Assembly (NCBI GenBank): GCA_036336795.1
Contig: JAYZFL010000006.1
Coordinates: 1-64,000, forward strand
Direction of reading: 5' to 3'
DNA: 64,000 nt
Origin: UBA822 sp036336795
GTDB lineage: Bacteria > Gemmatimonadota > Gemmatimonadetes > Longimicrobiales > Gaopeijiaceae
Shown: in pieces, positions 44,116 through 54,400 of the stretch
Position numbering within the stretch: position 1 is the first letter of the stretch
Layout of the letters: each line of letters opens with the position of its first letter
Program-made: the position numbers and the translations under genes
The notes under the pieces: generated by a model
Databases searched by the model: none
Told to the model about the DNA's origin: nothing
Seen by the model: only the letters and a program-made list of their open reading frames with translations

Positions 44116-45521
44116 TGGAGAGTGCGTCAATCCCGGCGGTGATCCCCGGATACGATCGGCAGCCACCTTATTCGCTCGAAGCCGAAGTGTCGGTACTCGG
44201 TGGAATGCTCATCGATAACGACGCGGTTGCTCGTGCGATCGAGATCGTCCCCTCCGATTCCATGTTCTATCGGGAGGCGAACAGGCGCGTCTTCAGGGCG
44301 ATGGTGAGCCTCTTCGAGCGTGGAGAGGTCGTTGATGTCGTCACGTTAAATGAAAAACTCAAGAATACTAGTGAACTTGAGGCAGCCGGTGGCGCGCCAT
44401 ATCTAGCCGAACTTCTCGATGCGGTTCCCACTGCTGCGAACATTGATTATCACGCCCGCATCGTTCGGGACAAGGCTCTTCTCAGACGACTGATAGACGC
44501 GGCCTCTGACATCATTAGGGACACCTACGATCAGGGTGAACTCAAGGTGGAGGAAGTACTCGATCAAGCCGAACAAAGAGTCTTCCAAGTGGCCGAGACC
44601 CACGATCGGGGGGGCTTCGAACGGATCAAGGAGCTCTTGTGGCCAGCTATGGAGCACATCGATAAACTCCAGGAGTCCCCTGGGGGAATCACGGGCGTGC
44701 CCACCGGCTTCAGAGACCTTGATCGGATGACGATGGGTCTACAAAACGGTGACTTGGTCATTGTCGCAGGTCGCCCTTCCATGGGTAAGACGTCGTTGGC
44801 GCTCAATGTTGCTCTTTCTGCTGCGATTCAGCACGCTACGAAGGTCGCCATCTTTTCCTTGGAGATGTCGAAGCAGCAGCTTGTGCTCCGCTTCCTATGT
44901 GCCGAGGGTAGGGTTGATGCCCAGAAGCTGCGGGGGGGCAGGATGAGTCCCGAGGAATACGAAAGGCTGGGGAAGGCAGCCGGACTCTTGAATACGGCAC
45001 CGCTTTGGATCGATGATTCACCCGGAAGCACTGTTTTGGAAATGCGTGCAAAGGCTCGGCGCCTTAAGTCGGAGGGAAACCTGGAGCTCTTAATTATCGA
45101 CTATATGCAGCTGATGGCTGGCAGCGGGCGCACCGAGAGCCGAGTCCAGGAAGTCAGCGAGATCTCGAGGGGCCTCAAGGCTCTGGCTCGTGAGCTAGAG
45201 GTGCCCGTGATTGCGATCAGCCAGCTCAGCCGAGCACCAGAGCAAAGGACCGACCGCCGGCCGCAACTCTCGGATTTGAGGGATAGTGGATCGATTGAGC
45301 AGGATGCCGATCTAGTCATGTTCTTGTATCGTCCTGAGTACTATTTCGGCGTCATCGACAGTGACGGTAAATCACTAGAGGGTGAAGCTGAATTGAATGT
45401 CGGGAAGCAGAGAAATGGCCCGACCGGTCCGGTCAAACTCTACTTCCACAAGGCCTATACCCGCTTCGATTCTAGGACGGCGCCTCCTAACGTCGACGGT
45501 GAAGCGGAAGCCGGTCAGTAA
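44115..45521 (+). CDS. dnaB: Replicative DNA helicase DnaB
   Basis: 468 residues. The N-terminal dimerisation domain (QPPYSLEAEVSVLGGMLIDNDAV) is followed by the RecA-like motor with Walker A GRPSMGKTSLALN, Walker B LELLIIDYMQLM and the C-terminal signature ISQLSRAPEQRTDRRPQLSDLRDSGSIEQDAD (reported as positions about 365-396). It unwinds DNA at the fork. The start overlaps udg by one base. No intein interrupts it. Confidence 0.97.
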   Translation: MESASIPAVIPGYDRQPPYSLEAEVSVLGGMLIDNDAVARAIEIVPSDSMFYREANRRVFRAMVSLFERGEVVDVVTLNEKLKNTSELEAAGGAPYLAELLDAVPTAANIDYHARIVRDKALLRRLIDAASDIIRDTYDQGELKVEEVLDQAEQRVFQVAETHDRGGFERIKELLWPAMEHIDKLQESPGGITGVPTGFRDLDRMTMGLQNGDLVIVAGRPSMGKTSLALNVALSAAIQHATKVAIFSLEMSKQQLVLRFLCAEGRVDAQKLRGGRMSPEEYERLGKAAGLLNTAPLWIDDSPGSTVLEMRAKARRLKSEGNLELLIIDYMQLMAGSGRTESRVQEVSEISRGLKALARELEVPVIAISQLSRAPEQRTDRRPQLSDLRDSGSIEQDADLVMFLYRPEYYFGVIDSDGKSLEGEAELNVGKQRNGPTGPVKLYFHKAYTRFDSRTAPPNVDGEAEAGQ

Positions 45522-45529
45522 GAAGATTC

Positions 45530-46252
45530 GTGAGTGGGCTCTCCGACAGCGGAGCACGATTGAAACGAGGGATACCGACGGTCGGCGTGGTGGTACCGGC
45601 TGCTGGACTCGGGCGACGTATGGGAACACCCAAGCAATTCCTCGAACTCGCAGGTGAGCCCATCCTCCGAAGAGCTCTCCGTCCCTTTCTCGAATACCCA
45701 GGTGTCGAAGCGGTGGTCGTGGCACTTCCACCGGATCATGCGGCAGAGCCACCGAGTTGGCTGATGGAGTCCGACGAGAGGATTCACGTGGTCAGTGGAG
45801 GCTCGAGTCGGAGAGACTCGGTTTGGGTCGCTCTCCAACTTTTGCCCTCCGGCTTGGATGTGATCGTTGTACACGATGGCGCACGTCCACTTGTCTCATC
45901 CGTCGTGGTTGCCCGATGTGTTGAAGTAGCGGCTGGAGGGATCGGTGCTGTAGCTGGCTTTCCGGTTGTGGACACATTGAAATGCGTGGACGGAGAAGGA
46001 ACCGTGACGGAGACCGTGGATCGCTCACAACTCTGGCACGCCCAGACACCGCAGGCTTTTCCGGGGCATGCACTAATCGAAGCCTATCGTCGGGCGGTCT
46101 CGGAGGATTGGTTGGTCACCGATGATGCGGAGCTCATGGAGAGATCTGGTGGACAGGTGATGATGGTGGAATCGTTGTCTGGCAACCTGAAGATCACACG
46201 GCCCTCGGACCTCGACACTGCGGAAGCCTTACTGGATCGTCGGGGCCCATGA
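45530..46252 (+). CDS. ispD: 2-C-methyl-D-erythritol 4-phosphate cytidylyltransferase
   Basis: 240 residues; third step of the MEP isoprenoid pathway. The nucleotide-binding motif VVPAAGLGRRMGTPKQFLELAGEP and the signature VVHDGARPLVS are present. The start is GTG 45530, 8 bp after dnaB. The ATGA overlap with the threonylcarbamoyl-AMP synthase gene couples translation. No ispF is fused or adjacent. Confidence 0.96.
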   Translation: MSGLSDSGARLKRGIPTVGVVVPAAGLGRRMGTPKQFLELAGEPILRRALRPFLEYPGVEAVVVALPPDHAAEPPSWLMESDERIHVVSGGSSRRDSVWVALQLLPSGLDVIVVHDGARPLVSSVVVARCVEVAAGGIGAVAGFPVVDTLKCVDGEGTVTETVDRSQLWHAQTPQAFPGHALIEAYRRAVSEDWLVTDDAELMERSGGQVMMVESLSGNLKITRPSDLDTAEALLDRRGP

Positions 46253-46905
46253 GTGGACCCCAGCTCGTCGATTTCCGAGGCTTTCCCAGTGATGACGCTC
46301 CGCTCCATTCCGTGATAGGTCACCTGAAATTCGGCGGACTTCTCGCTTATCCGACTGAGACTGTCTATGGCTTCGGAGGTATTCCCGACCGGGCGGTCAT
46401 CAGGGGTCTTCAGCATCTCAAAGGACGTGACGCCAGCAAGCCGATGCTCCTTCTAATACCAGATCGAGCGTCGGTGGAAGATCTCGTTTGGACGGAAGAG
46501 GCCTTGGATATGGCGGAGATGTTTTGGCCAGGGTCCGTGACTCTGGTCCTTTCGGATCCGGGTTCTCGATATCCTGAAGGTCTTCGCAGTTCGGAAGGGA
46601 ACGTGGCCGTCCGGGTGAGCCCTCATCCGCTCGTGAATGCGCTGGTAGACGGTGCCGGACCGATACTCTCGACGAGCGCAAATTTATCCGGCCAGCAACC
46701 AGCACTGGACGCTCAGGACAGCTTAGATACTGCCCGAGCTGTAGGGATCGGAGAGGAGATGTGGGTGCTGGACGGAGGTGTGTTAGAACCGTCCCTCCCC
46801 TCTACTGTCGTCGATTGCTCGGGTTCGACGCCGACCGTCTTGCGAGAGGGTAGTATCCCACTCGGTCAGGTCCGGCGTGTCCTCCCAGAGATCAACACCG
46901 TCTAG
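46249..46905 (+). CDS. tsaC: L-threonylcarbamoyladenylate synthase (Sua5/YrdC family)
   Basis: 218 residues, a single YrdC domain without the C-terminal Sua5 extension. The substrate pocket is YPTETVYGFGG, followed by KGRDASKPMLLLI and the STSANLSG motif. It makes the TC-AMP intermediate for t6A in tRNA. The next gene is an arginine/tyrosine phosphatase-like gene; ywlC-ywlE adjacency in Bacillus is the same order. Confidence 0.95.
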   Translation: MSGPQLVDFRGFPSDDAPLHSVIGHLKFGGLLAYPTETVYGFGGIPDRAVIRGLQHLKGRDASKPMLLLIPDRASVEDLVWTEEALDMAEMFWPGSVTLVLSDPGSRYPEGLRSSEGNVAVRVSPHPLVNALVDGAGPILSTSANLSGQQPALDAQDSLDTARAVGIGEEMWVLDGGVLEPSLPSTVVDCSGSTPTVLREGSIPLGQVRRVLPEINTV

Positions 46906-46906
46906 G

Positions 46907-47413
46907 ATGAGTAATTCGCCCCGTCTCAGGATCCTCTTTGTGTGTACCGGCAATACGTGTAGGAGTGCCATGGCTCAAGTGATCGCCCAGCGTGGGGTGA
47001 AGGACCGAGGGTGGAATCGGATTGAGATCCGATCCGCAGGCGTCTCTGCCCATCCGGGGACCCTAGCGAGCGAAGAAGCCCGATCCGCCGCAGAGAAAGC
47101 AGGGCTGAGCTTGGAAGAACATCGGGGTAGTTTCCTTGGGGACGAATTGGTAACGTGGGCGGACCTTATCCTCACCATGGGCGCCCACCACCTTGAGGTT
47201 GTGGAGGGACTCGGTGGCAAAGGCAAAGCGTCAATGTTGACCGCCTTCGCTAGGAAGTCGGAGGAGGGTCGGGAACGAGAGGTCCAAGATCCATTTGGGG
47301 GTGATGCTCATACATATATAGAGAGCTTTCACACGATCGCCGATCTGGTAGAAACCAGTCTAGAGCGCGTGGGTCACGAGTGGGATAACCGGAAAGAAGG
47401 AGCGGGCCCTTGA
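46907..47413 (+). CDS. Low-molecular-weight phosphatase, probable protein-arginine phosphatase (YwlE-like)
   Basis: 168 residues from ATG 46907; a longer GTG start at 46877 is less likely because it overlaps tsaC by 29 bp. The P-loop is VCTGNTCRSAMAQ. The threonine after CTGN is the residue that in YwlE selects phosphoarginine; LMW tyrosine phosphatases have isoleucine there. The general-acid aspartate is in DPFGGD. Neighbouring tsaC supports the YwlE relationship. It overlaps aroE in TTGA. No McsB kinase is in the window. Confidence 0.88.
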   Translation: MSNSPRLRILFVCTGNTCRSAMAQVIAQRGVKDRGWNRIEIRSAGVSAHPGTLASEEARSAAEKAGLSLEEHRGSFLGDELVTWADLILTMGAHHLEVVEGLGGKGKASMLTAFARKSEEGREREVQDPFGGDAHTYIESFHTIADLVETSLERVGHEWDNRKEGAGP

Positions 47414-48261
47414 TTTCTCCGACTGCGAACACGAGGCTCCTCGTCCTTTTGGGGAAACCGGTCGCTCACTCGTTCTCTCCTGTGATACAAAATGCGGCAT
47501 TCCGAGAAGCCGACGTCGATGGCATATACGTGGCGCTTCGGTGTGAGGAGGAACGTCTGCCTGGATTCATGCGCGGGTTGGGTGCGGCTGGCGCCGCGGG
47601 AAACGTAACGCTTCCGCACAAAGAGAAAGCCGCTTCCGTTCTCGATGTGTCTTCGGAGGCTGTCCGCAGGACCGGAGCTTGCAACACGTTCTGGTGTCAA
47701 AACGGGAACGTGTGTGGAGACAACACGGACGTTGAGGGTTTCAGGCGTGCTCTTCAGGACTTTCTGGGAGATTCACCCGCCGGGTTTCGAGTACTCCTCC
47801 TAGGCGCGGGAGGAGCTGCGTGTGCCGTGCTCCTAAGTCTTTTGGACAACGGCGTCGACGAAGTCCTGCTCATGAATCGATCAGTGGAACGCGCGCGCGC
47901 CGTTGCTCGACGCTTGGGTGGAGTCAGGACGAGAGTGGCGAGAGACCTCAGTGAGGTCGAAAACGGGGAGTTCGATTTGGTCGTCAACACAACGTCACTC
48001 GGATTATCCGAAGACGACGATCTTCCCATCGACCTTGAGCGCTTGTCACATGCAGGGGGAGTGATGGATCTTGTGTATGGGCCTCAGCCAACCCGGTTGG
48101 TGAGGGTGGCGGAGCACCTCAACATACGAGCCGTAGATGGAGGAGAGATGTTGGTCCAGCAGGGGGCGGTCTCTTTCGAGCGCTGGTGGGCGAAGTCGGC
48201 CCCGGTCGAGGTTATGAGACGGACACTAAAAGAAGTTCGATCAAGTGAGGTCGTTGGATGA
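47410..48261 (+). CDS. aroE: Shikimate dehydrogenase
   Basis: 283 residues from TTG 47410; fourth step of the shikimate pathway. The substrate residues are in GKPVAHSFSP and NVTLPHKEKA (catalytic lysine), with GDNTDVEGF containing the catalytic aspartate. The NADP motif is GAGGAACAVL with MNRSVERA after it, typical of NADP-preferring AroE. It overlaps both neighbours (TTGA and ATGA). Confidence 0.95.
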   Translation: MISPTANTRLLVLLGKPVAHSFSPVIQNAAFREADVDGIYVALRCEEERLPGFMRGLGAAGAAGNVTLPHKEKAASVLDVSSEAVRRTGACNTFWCQNGNVCGDNTDVEGFRRALQDFLGDSPAGFRVLLLGAGGAACAVLLSLLDNGVDEVLLMNRSVERARAVARRLGGVRTRVARDLSEVENGEFDLVVNTTSLGLSEDDDLPIDLERLSHAGGVMDLVYGPQPTRLVRVAEHLNIRAVDGGEMLVQQGAVSFERWWAKSAPVEVMRRTLKEVRSSEVVG

Positions 48262-49922
48262 GGTCCGGAGCGATTAGGGCTCTTTTAGCCGTTGCCTTTC
48301 TCTCCACCGCAACTGTGGTGGCTTTCAACAATGGAGATGCGTCGACGGCGTCTCCATCGGTTGGTGTCTTCTCCTCTCAATCCGGGTCACGCCCGCTCGA
48401 CATCCAAGAGCATGTGCTCGATAACGGCTTTGCGATTCTTGTCGTGGAGGACCACCGGGTTCCACGCGTGGCTGCCAACCTTTGGATCCGGGTGGGCTCA
48501 ATGCAGGAACCTACCGGTTTACATGGCATGACGCACTTTCTCGAGCACGTCATCCACCAGGGGACTACCACCATCGGGACCAACGATCTCGTGTCGGAGT
48601 TTCCCATACTCCAGGAGATCCACGACACCGAACAGAAACTCATTGCCCTAAGAAACCGTGACCGGAATCGGTTGCGTGAGCGGGATGTTTTTATCGACGA
48701 GATGGCTTGGCCAGGTACACCCGAGACCCAAGCTCTCCGGGAAAGACTCTACGAGCTTGAGGATCAGGACAACGCTTATCGGGACTTTTGGACCTCCTAC
48801 AAATGGTATCTGCAGTACGGCGGCTATGCTCGTCACCAGGATCCGGTTCCAGCCAGCACCGAGCAGGACTATATGGAGATCAACATGGCGCTTCCCAGCC
48901 AGCACCTCGAGCTCTTCTTCCGTCTCGAGGCGGATCGCATGGTCAACGCGGTCCTCAGGGGCTGGGAGGCGCAGCGCTTCACGGTGCTGGAGCAAATCCT
49001 CGGGGGACAGAGCCAACCCCAGACGCGGTTCAACGAAGCGATCGACGGTGTGACTGCATCTTCCCACCCCGTGTATCGTCCTGACGGCGGCCATATCCGC
49101 GACTTCGGGAACTTCACACGTGCCGCCATGCACAAGATCTACGACGACTATTTCGTGCCTAATAACGCTACCCTAGTCCTCGTCGGCGACGTCACCTTGG
49201 CGGAGGCCGTGCCCTTGGCTGAACGTTACTTTGGCCAGCTACCTCGGGGTCCGGAGCCGCCGGCTGATCTCGACGTTGAGGCCGAGCCCGTCCCGGGTGG
49301 AGCGATCCGTCTGGATTGGACGGATCCGGTGTCGCCGCAGGTGCACGTCCGATACCGCATCCCGGGTATGGGCCACCCAGATCGGCCCGTGCTCGACCTG
49401 ATCGCCGCTCTGTTGAGTGGACCTCACGGCCTCGCAGGGCAGCGGCTCGCCATAGCTGGCAAGTCGGCTTCGGTATCGGCGGATTTCCGGGTGATCCACA
49501 CGTATCGCTTTGGCTCGCCCGGCGCGTTCAACCTAGTAGCGCGGGCGGGAACGGACGATGATCTTGCGGTCATTGAGCAAGAACTTCTGGCTACCCTGCA
49601 CGATCTGCGGGTGGGGCGGATTGACCCCGCGGCCCTCGCACGGGCCCACAAGCGGCTCCGGGTCGAGTGGGCGGAGTTCCTCGACAATCCCCAAGAGTTA
49701 GCGTTCCTAGTTGGGCACCACCAAACGATGAACCACTGGAGTACGTTACCTGCTCTCATCGAGGCGAGGGATGCGGCGACGGCAGAGGACGTGCAACGGG
49801 TAGCGTCGACCTACTTCGTAGCGTCGAATCGAGTAATCGCTCTGGCCCGTGCCAAGCCTGCGGAAGGGAGCGGACCTAGCTGGCTAGACTTCCTGTGGTC
49901 AGACTTGCCGGGAGAGCGATGA
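48258..49922 (+). CDS. M16-family zinc peptidase, catalytic subunit
   Basis: 554 residues. A signal sequence (residues 1-22) is followed by the M16 catalytic motif HFLEH, His93-Glu96-His97, in GMTHFLEHVIHQGT. The third ligand is probably a glutamate in WEAQRFTVLEQ. An insertion of about 80 residues rich in charged helices follows the motif, longer than in PqqL/MPP-like enzymes. The C-terminal M16 half follows. Its ATGA overlap with the next gene, a non-catalytic M16 protein, suggests a heterodimeric periplasmic protease. Confidence 0.94.
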   Translation: MRSGAIRALLAVAFLSTATVVAFNNGDASTASPSVGVFSSQSGSRPLDIQEHVLDNGFAILVVEDHRVPRVAANLWIRVGSMQEPTGLHGMTHFLEHVIHQGTTTIGTNDLVSEFPILQEIHDTEQKLIALRNRDRNRLRERDVFIDEMAWPGTPETQALRERLYELEDQDNAYRDFWTSYKWYLQYGGYARHQDPVPASTEQDYMEINMALPSQHLELFFRLEADRMVNAVLRGWEAQRFTVLEQILGGQSQPQTRFNEAIDGVTASSHPVYRPDGGHIRDFGNFTRAAMHKIYDDYFVPNNATLVLVGDVTLAEAVPLAERYFGQLPRGPEPPADLDVEAEPVPGGAIRLDWTDPVSPQVHVRYRIPGMGHPDRPVLDLIAALLSGPHGLAGQRLAIAGKSASVSADFRVIHTYRFGSPGAFNLVARAGTDDDLAVIEQELLATLHDLRVGRIDPAALARAHKRLRVEWAEFLDNPQELAFLVGHHQTMNHWSTLPALIEARDAATAEDVQRVASTYFVASNRVIALARAKPAEGSGPSWLDFLWSDLPGER

Positions 49923-51427
49923 TGAGGGCCGGGATGGATCGCCTCTGCGGATTTTTAGCGGTGCGTCGTATTTGGGCACTCCCGGGGGTAATCGCGTCAG
50001 CCCTCATCGCAGGCGGATGTGATGGTACCGGAGATTTTCTCCCTGGGCACTCGCGACCGGTTTTCGAGCACGATTGGCCCGATCCGAAAGAATTGGCTCT
50101 CGGGATGAACGAATTTACTCCTCCTGATCCAGGCGAGGCTATTTTCGAGGCCTCGAGTGGTGTCCGGGCGTATATCGTTCCGGAATCGTCGGATCCACTG
50201 GTGCGCATCACGGCAGCCTTGCCCCTTGGCCGGCTCTACGAGGCCGAAGAAGAGGTAGGCGCCGCGACCCTCCTAACCCGACTCCTAACTACCCGAGGTG
50301 CCGCAGGAGCGGGCCCGCCACTTTCGCTCCGTCTTGCAGAGCTAGGAACGACTCTCAGCACCGTTGAATCTCTGGATGCCACCCAGATCTCCCTCGATGT
50401 CATACCGGAGGATTGGCGGAAAGGGCTGGAGTTGCTTGTGGAGCTGCTCCGGGACCCCGATTTAGATGCCTCTGCAATCCGGCAATACCGGTCGGGCACC
50501 GGCTACGACATGCCCATGGCTGGGATCGGGGGAGAGGGCTTTCGACCAAAAGTTGAGCTTGAGCGCAGGGTGAGCGGATATCCACTCGCTCCTCCGGACT
50601 CCGGGACCGCGGTCTCTCTGGCCGCGATCCGGGGACTGGCCTCGCGAAGCCTGCGACCCGACCGGGTAGTGCTTGGCATCGGAGGTGCTGTCTCGCGTGA
50701 TGCCGTCGAAGAGCTCATTGAGTCTGTTACCAGAGGATGGACAGGTTCTGAAGAGTCTCTAGTACCGCCGCGAGTGATTGAGTCGGATGGGAGCCCAAGC
50801 CGATTCTACACCGTGGACGTTCCAAGCTTGGAAGGTTGGATTGCTATCGGACGGGTGGGTGGGGCAGTCCCGGAATCGGATCAGGCCGCTCTCTCGGCTC
50901 TTCGCTTCATCCTTGCCGAACGACTCAACATCGCAGCACGCGAAATGCGAGGCTTGGCGAACCGAGACGATTTCCAGGTTCCGGAGACAGGGTCCGGGAG
51001 TGGTCTGCTCCACATCCGTACAGGGGGTCGTCCGGAGGCCGTGGCACCTCTCATCCGCTTCAGTCTAGACGAGGTAGAACGTATCTATGATCCGAGCGAG
51101 CCGGTGACGGATGCGGAGGTGAGGCGGGTCCAAGGCTGGATGTTGGGCGCGGTTTGGCAACGCTCCTTGGAGTCGGCGACCAGTGCGAGCGGCACCTTCG
51201 CCCTGGAACGTCTGCGTCGAGGGAGCACTGACCGACTGATCGAATGGCCGGAAGCTGTAAAATCTGTCACCGCTCCGGACATTAAGGCGATAGCCCAGCG
51301 CTACCTGGACCCCACGACCCTGGTGACGGTCGTGGTCGGCCCATTGGATAGAATCAGGGAGGCTCGCCACCCTCGTTGGCCCATGGCCTTGGATGAGCTA
51401 GAGGCGAGCCTCTCTGGCAGCAGGTGA
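49919..51427 (+). CDS. M16-family peptidase, non-catalytic subunit
   Basis: 502 residues from ATG 49919. It has M16 fold segments (VRITAALPLGRLYEAEEEVGAATLLTRLL and RPDRVVLGIGGAVSRDAVEELI) but no HxxEH at the expected place; TLLTRLLTTRG stands where HFLEH would be. Its N-terminus is hydrophobic with a cysteine (LIAGGCDG) that is a weak lipobox. It should be the structural partner of the upstream catalytic subunit. It is convergent with the propeller protein. Confidence 0.92.
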   Translation: MMRAGMDRLCGFLAVRRIWALPGVIASALIAGGCDGTGDFLPGHSRPVFEHDWPDPKELALGMNEFTPPDPGEAIFEASSGVRAYIVPESSDPLVRITAALPLGRLYEAEEEVGAATLLTRLLTTRGAAGAGPPLSLRLAELGTTLSTVESLDATQISLDVIPEDWRKGLELLVELLRDPDLDASAIRQYRSGTGYDMPMAGIGGEGFRPKVELERRVSGYPLAPPDSGTAVSLAAIRGLASRSLRPDRVVLGIGGAVSRDAVEELIESVTRGWTGSEESLVPPRVIESDGSPSRFYTVDVPSLEGWIAIGRVGGAVPESDQAALSALRFILAERLNIAAREMRGLANRDDFQVPETGSGSGLLHIRTGGRPEAVAPLIRFSLDEVERIYDPSEPVTDAEVRRVQGWMLGAVWQRSLESATSASGTFALERLRRGSTDRLIEWPEAVKSVTAPDIKAIAQRYLDPTTLVTVVVGPLDRIREARHPRWPMALDELEASLSGSR

Positions 51428-51446
51428 AACCAACTGCCCAGCAGCT

Positions 51447-54400
51447 CTACCCAATCGGTTCGCGTGTCGGTAGTGGGGTTATGATGGCCGAATACCCCAT
51501 CTCCCGTACCAGGTCATTGAACTCATTGAGCCGCTCCCCCAGGAGAAGTTCTACCGTGGCCCGATGCATAATCCAGCGCACCCTCAGGTCCCGCAGCACG
51601 TCCTGGGATCCTTGACTCACCCCAGCATTCGCCCCGTCGGCGTTTCCGTGTAACCACACGTACTGGAACTTGAGCCGCGTGGGGAAGTTGATGACCGTCT
51701 GTCCATCCACTGTCTTGGATTGGTAGAGGGAGTCAGCCACGACCTCCAGATCCCGGACCAGAGTGCCACCGGCTTCGGCCACGGACTCGATATCTTCGCG
51801 GCCCTCGAGTCGATCCAACAGCGACTCGATTTGCTCCCTCACGTCCTGGGTGCGCATCACTGAGCGGTGGATCTCTGTGAGCTCTCCGGCCACGTTAGCC
51901 ACGAAGGTGTCCTGTTCCCGGTAGTCGTCCAAAGTCGCTCCTACACGGGGATCCATGCGGACCTCCAAGGGCTGAGTCATGGACCAATCACCCACCGTTA
52001 GTTGGACCCTGTACCTGTCAGGTACCGCACGTCGCCCTTGGAGCGATCCGAATACGTAGGCACCCGCAATATTCGGGATTGCCTCATACCTGAGGTTCCA
52101 GCTCGTTCGGTTCATTCCAGCTTCCGCTACCATAGACTGGGCTCCGGGGCTCAGGTCCTCGTCTGGCACGGTGGAATACGTCCGCACCAAATCGCCATTT
52201 TCCTTGAGAACCTTGAGGGTTAGGACCTCGCCCTCCGAGAGATCGTCGGGCAACCAGAAGTCAATGGTGGCTCCCGCGGGAGGATTCCGGCCGACGTTGC
52301 CTCCACTGGCTGGGCCGCCTCCGCCTCCGCTTCCCAGGCGGTAAGCATGGCGGGGGACAAAAAGATGGGGTTCGTTTCCAGTCACGTCGGGTGCCTGCTG
52401 GAGGGGGGAGAGGTTGTCGAGGATCCAGAAGCTTCGGCCCGATGTGGCCGCGACAAGATCGTTTTCGCGCCGCTGGATGATTAGGTCGTTGATAGGTGTG
52501 TTCGGGAGGTTGAGCTGAAGTGACTGCCAGTACCCTCCACCGTCGAACGAGACATATATGCCCGTCTCTGTGCCTGCATAAAGGAGATCAGGGCGCACCG
52601 GATCCTCACGGACTACCTTCACCCAGGCCTCTTCGGGAAGTCCCTCCGTGAGATGCTCCCAGCTAGCGCCGTAGTCCGTGGTCTTAAAGATGTGGGGCGT
52701 GAAGTCATTAAACTTGTAGCGCGTGAACGCGATGTAGGCTGTAGCTGGATCGTGGGGAGAGACCTCGATGGCGTTGATCACGCCCTCTTGGAGGCCATTA
52801 GGGGTCATGTCCTCCCAGTTAGCTCCGTCATCCCGGGTCAGATGTACGAGGCCGTCGTCACTACCAGTCCAGATAGTGCCCATCTCATGCTCGGATTCAA
52901 CTACATAATAAATAGTGCCGTAGATTTCTCCGCCGGCTCCCTCGTTGGTGATGGGCCCTCCCCCGTAGTCCTGCTTCTCGTCCTCGTCCCGAGTCAGATC
53001 TGGGCTGATCTCCTGCCAGTTCATCCCCCGCTCCCGCGTACGCACGAGAATGTTGGACGCGTGATAGATGGTTGAGGGATCGTGCGGTGACGCCACAATG
53101 GGAGCGTTCCAGTTGTACCGGTACTTCATCTCACGGCCCTGGAGGGCAGCGGGTAGCACCGGATACACGCCGATGTCGCGTGATCCGGCGGTCCGATGAT
53201 CATATTCGGAAATAATGCCCATGTAGCAACCGGCATACACGAAACGGGGGTCATCCGGATCGAAGGCAGTGTAGGCACTCTCGCAGCCACCCACGGGATA
53301 CCAGTCTTTCCAGGTGATTCCTCCGTTCCCGAAGCTGGCGATGGCCACCGAACTGTTATCTTGCTGGCCACCATAAACATGATACGGAAAGCGATTGTCG
53401 ACGTTGACCCGGTAGAACTGTGCCGTGGGCTGGTTGCGTTGAGTGGACCACGACTCGCCGCCGTTGAACGAGACATTGGCTCCGCCGTCGTTGGCGTTGA
53501 TCATCACCTCGTTATCGTCGGGATGGATCCACAGGTCGTGGGTATCACCGTGGGGAACGGAGACCCGCGTGAAATTCTGTCCACCGTCCACGGACTTCAC
53601 CATGGGAGCGTTTAGGACATAGACTGTCTCCTCGTCCACGGGATCGGCGTACACTTCGATGTAGTACCAGGCTCGAGCTCGGAGCGTCCAGTCCTCGCTC
53701 ACGATCTCCCACGATGCTCCGCCGTCGTCCGAACGGAAGAGCCCTCCACCTGGGTCGGCTTCCACCATGGCGAACACCCGGTCGGGATTCGCTCGAGAAA
53801 CGTCGATAGATGTTTTGCCCATGAGTTCGGGGAAGCCGTTCTCAAGCTTTTCCCACGTGTCTCCACTGTCCGTAGATTTCCAGAAGCCGCTGCCAGGGCC
53901 ACCACTCCGGACCTGCCAGGGCAAACGCCGATGCTCCCAGAACGCCGCGTAGAGGATGCGTGGGTTGGTCATGTCCATGGACAGATCGGACGCACCAGAG
54001 TTCTCGTCCACGTAGAGAATCAGCTCCCAGCTTTCTCCGCCGTCGCTGGAGCGATAGACGCCTCGCTCCTCGTTGGCTCCGTAGGGAGCTCCCTGGGCTG
54101 CCACATAAACGAGGTCGGGGTTCTTTGGATGAACCCGGATCCGAGAGATAGCGCGCGTACGATCGAGACCCATATGCACCCATGTCTTACCAGCGTCGGT
54201 GGAGCGGTAGACCCCGTTGCCGTGGGATGTCATCACACCACGGATGGCATGCTCGCCCATGCCCACGTATACCACGTTGGGGTCGGATTCAGCCACCGCG
54301 ATGGCCCCTACCGATGACGTGGCGATCTGGCTGTCGGTCACGTTGATCCAAGTGACGCCTGCGTCCCCCGTTTTCCATACGCCGCTACCGACGCCGCCAA

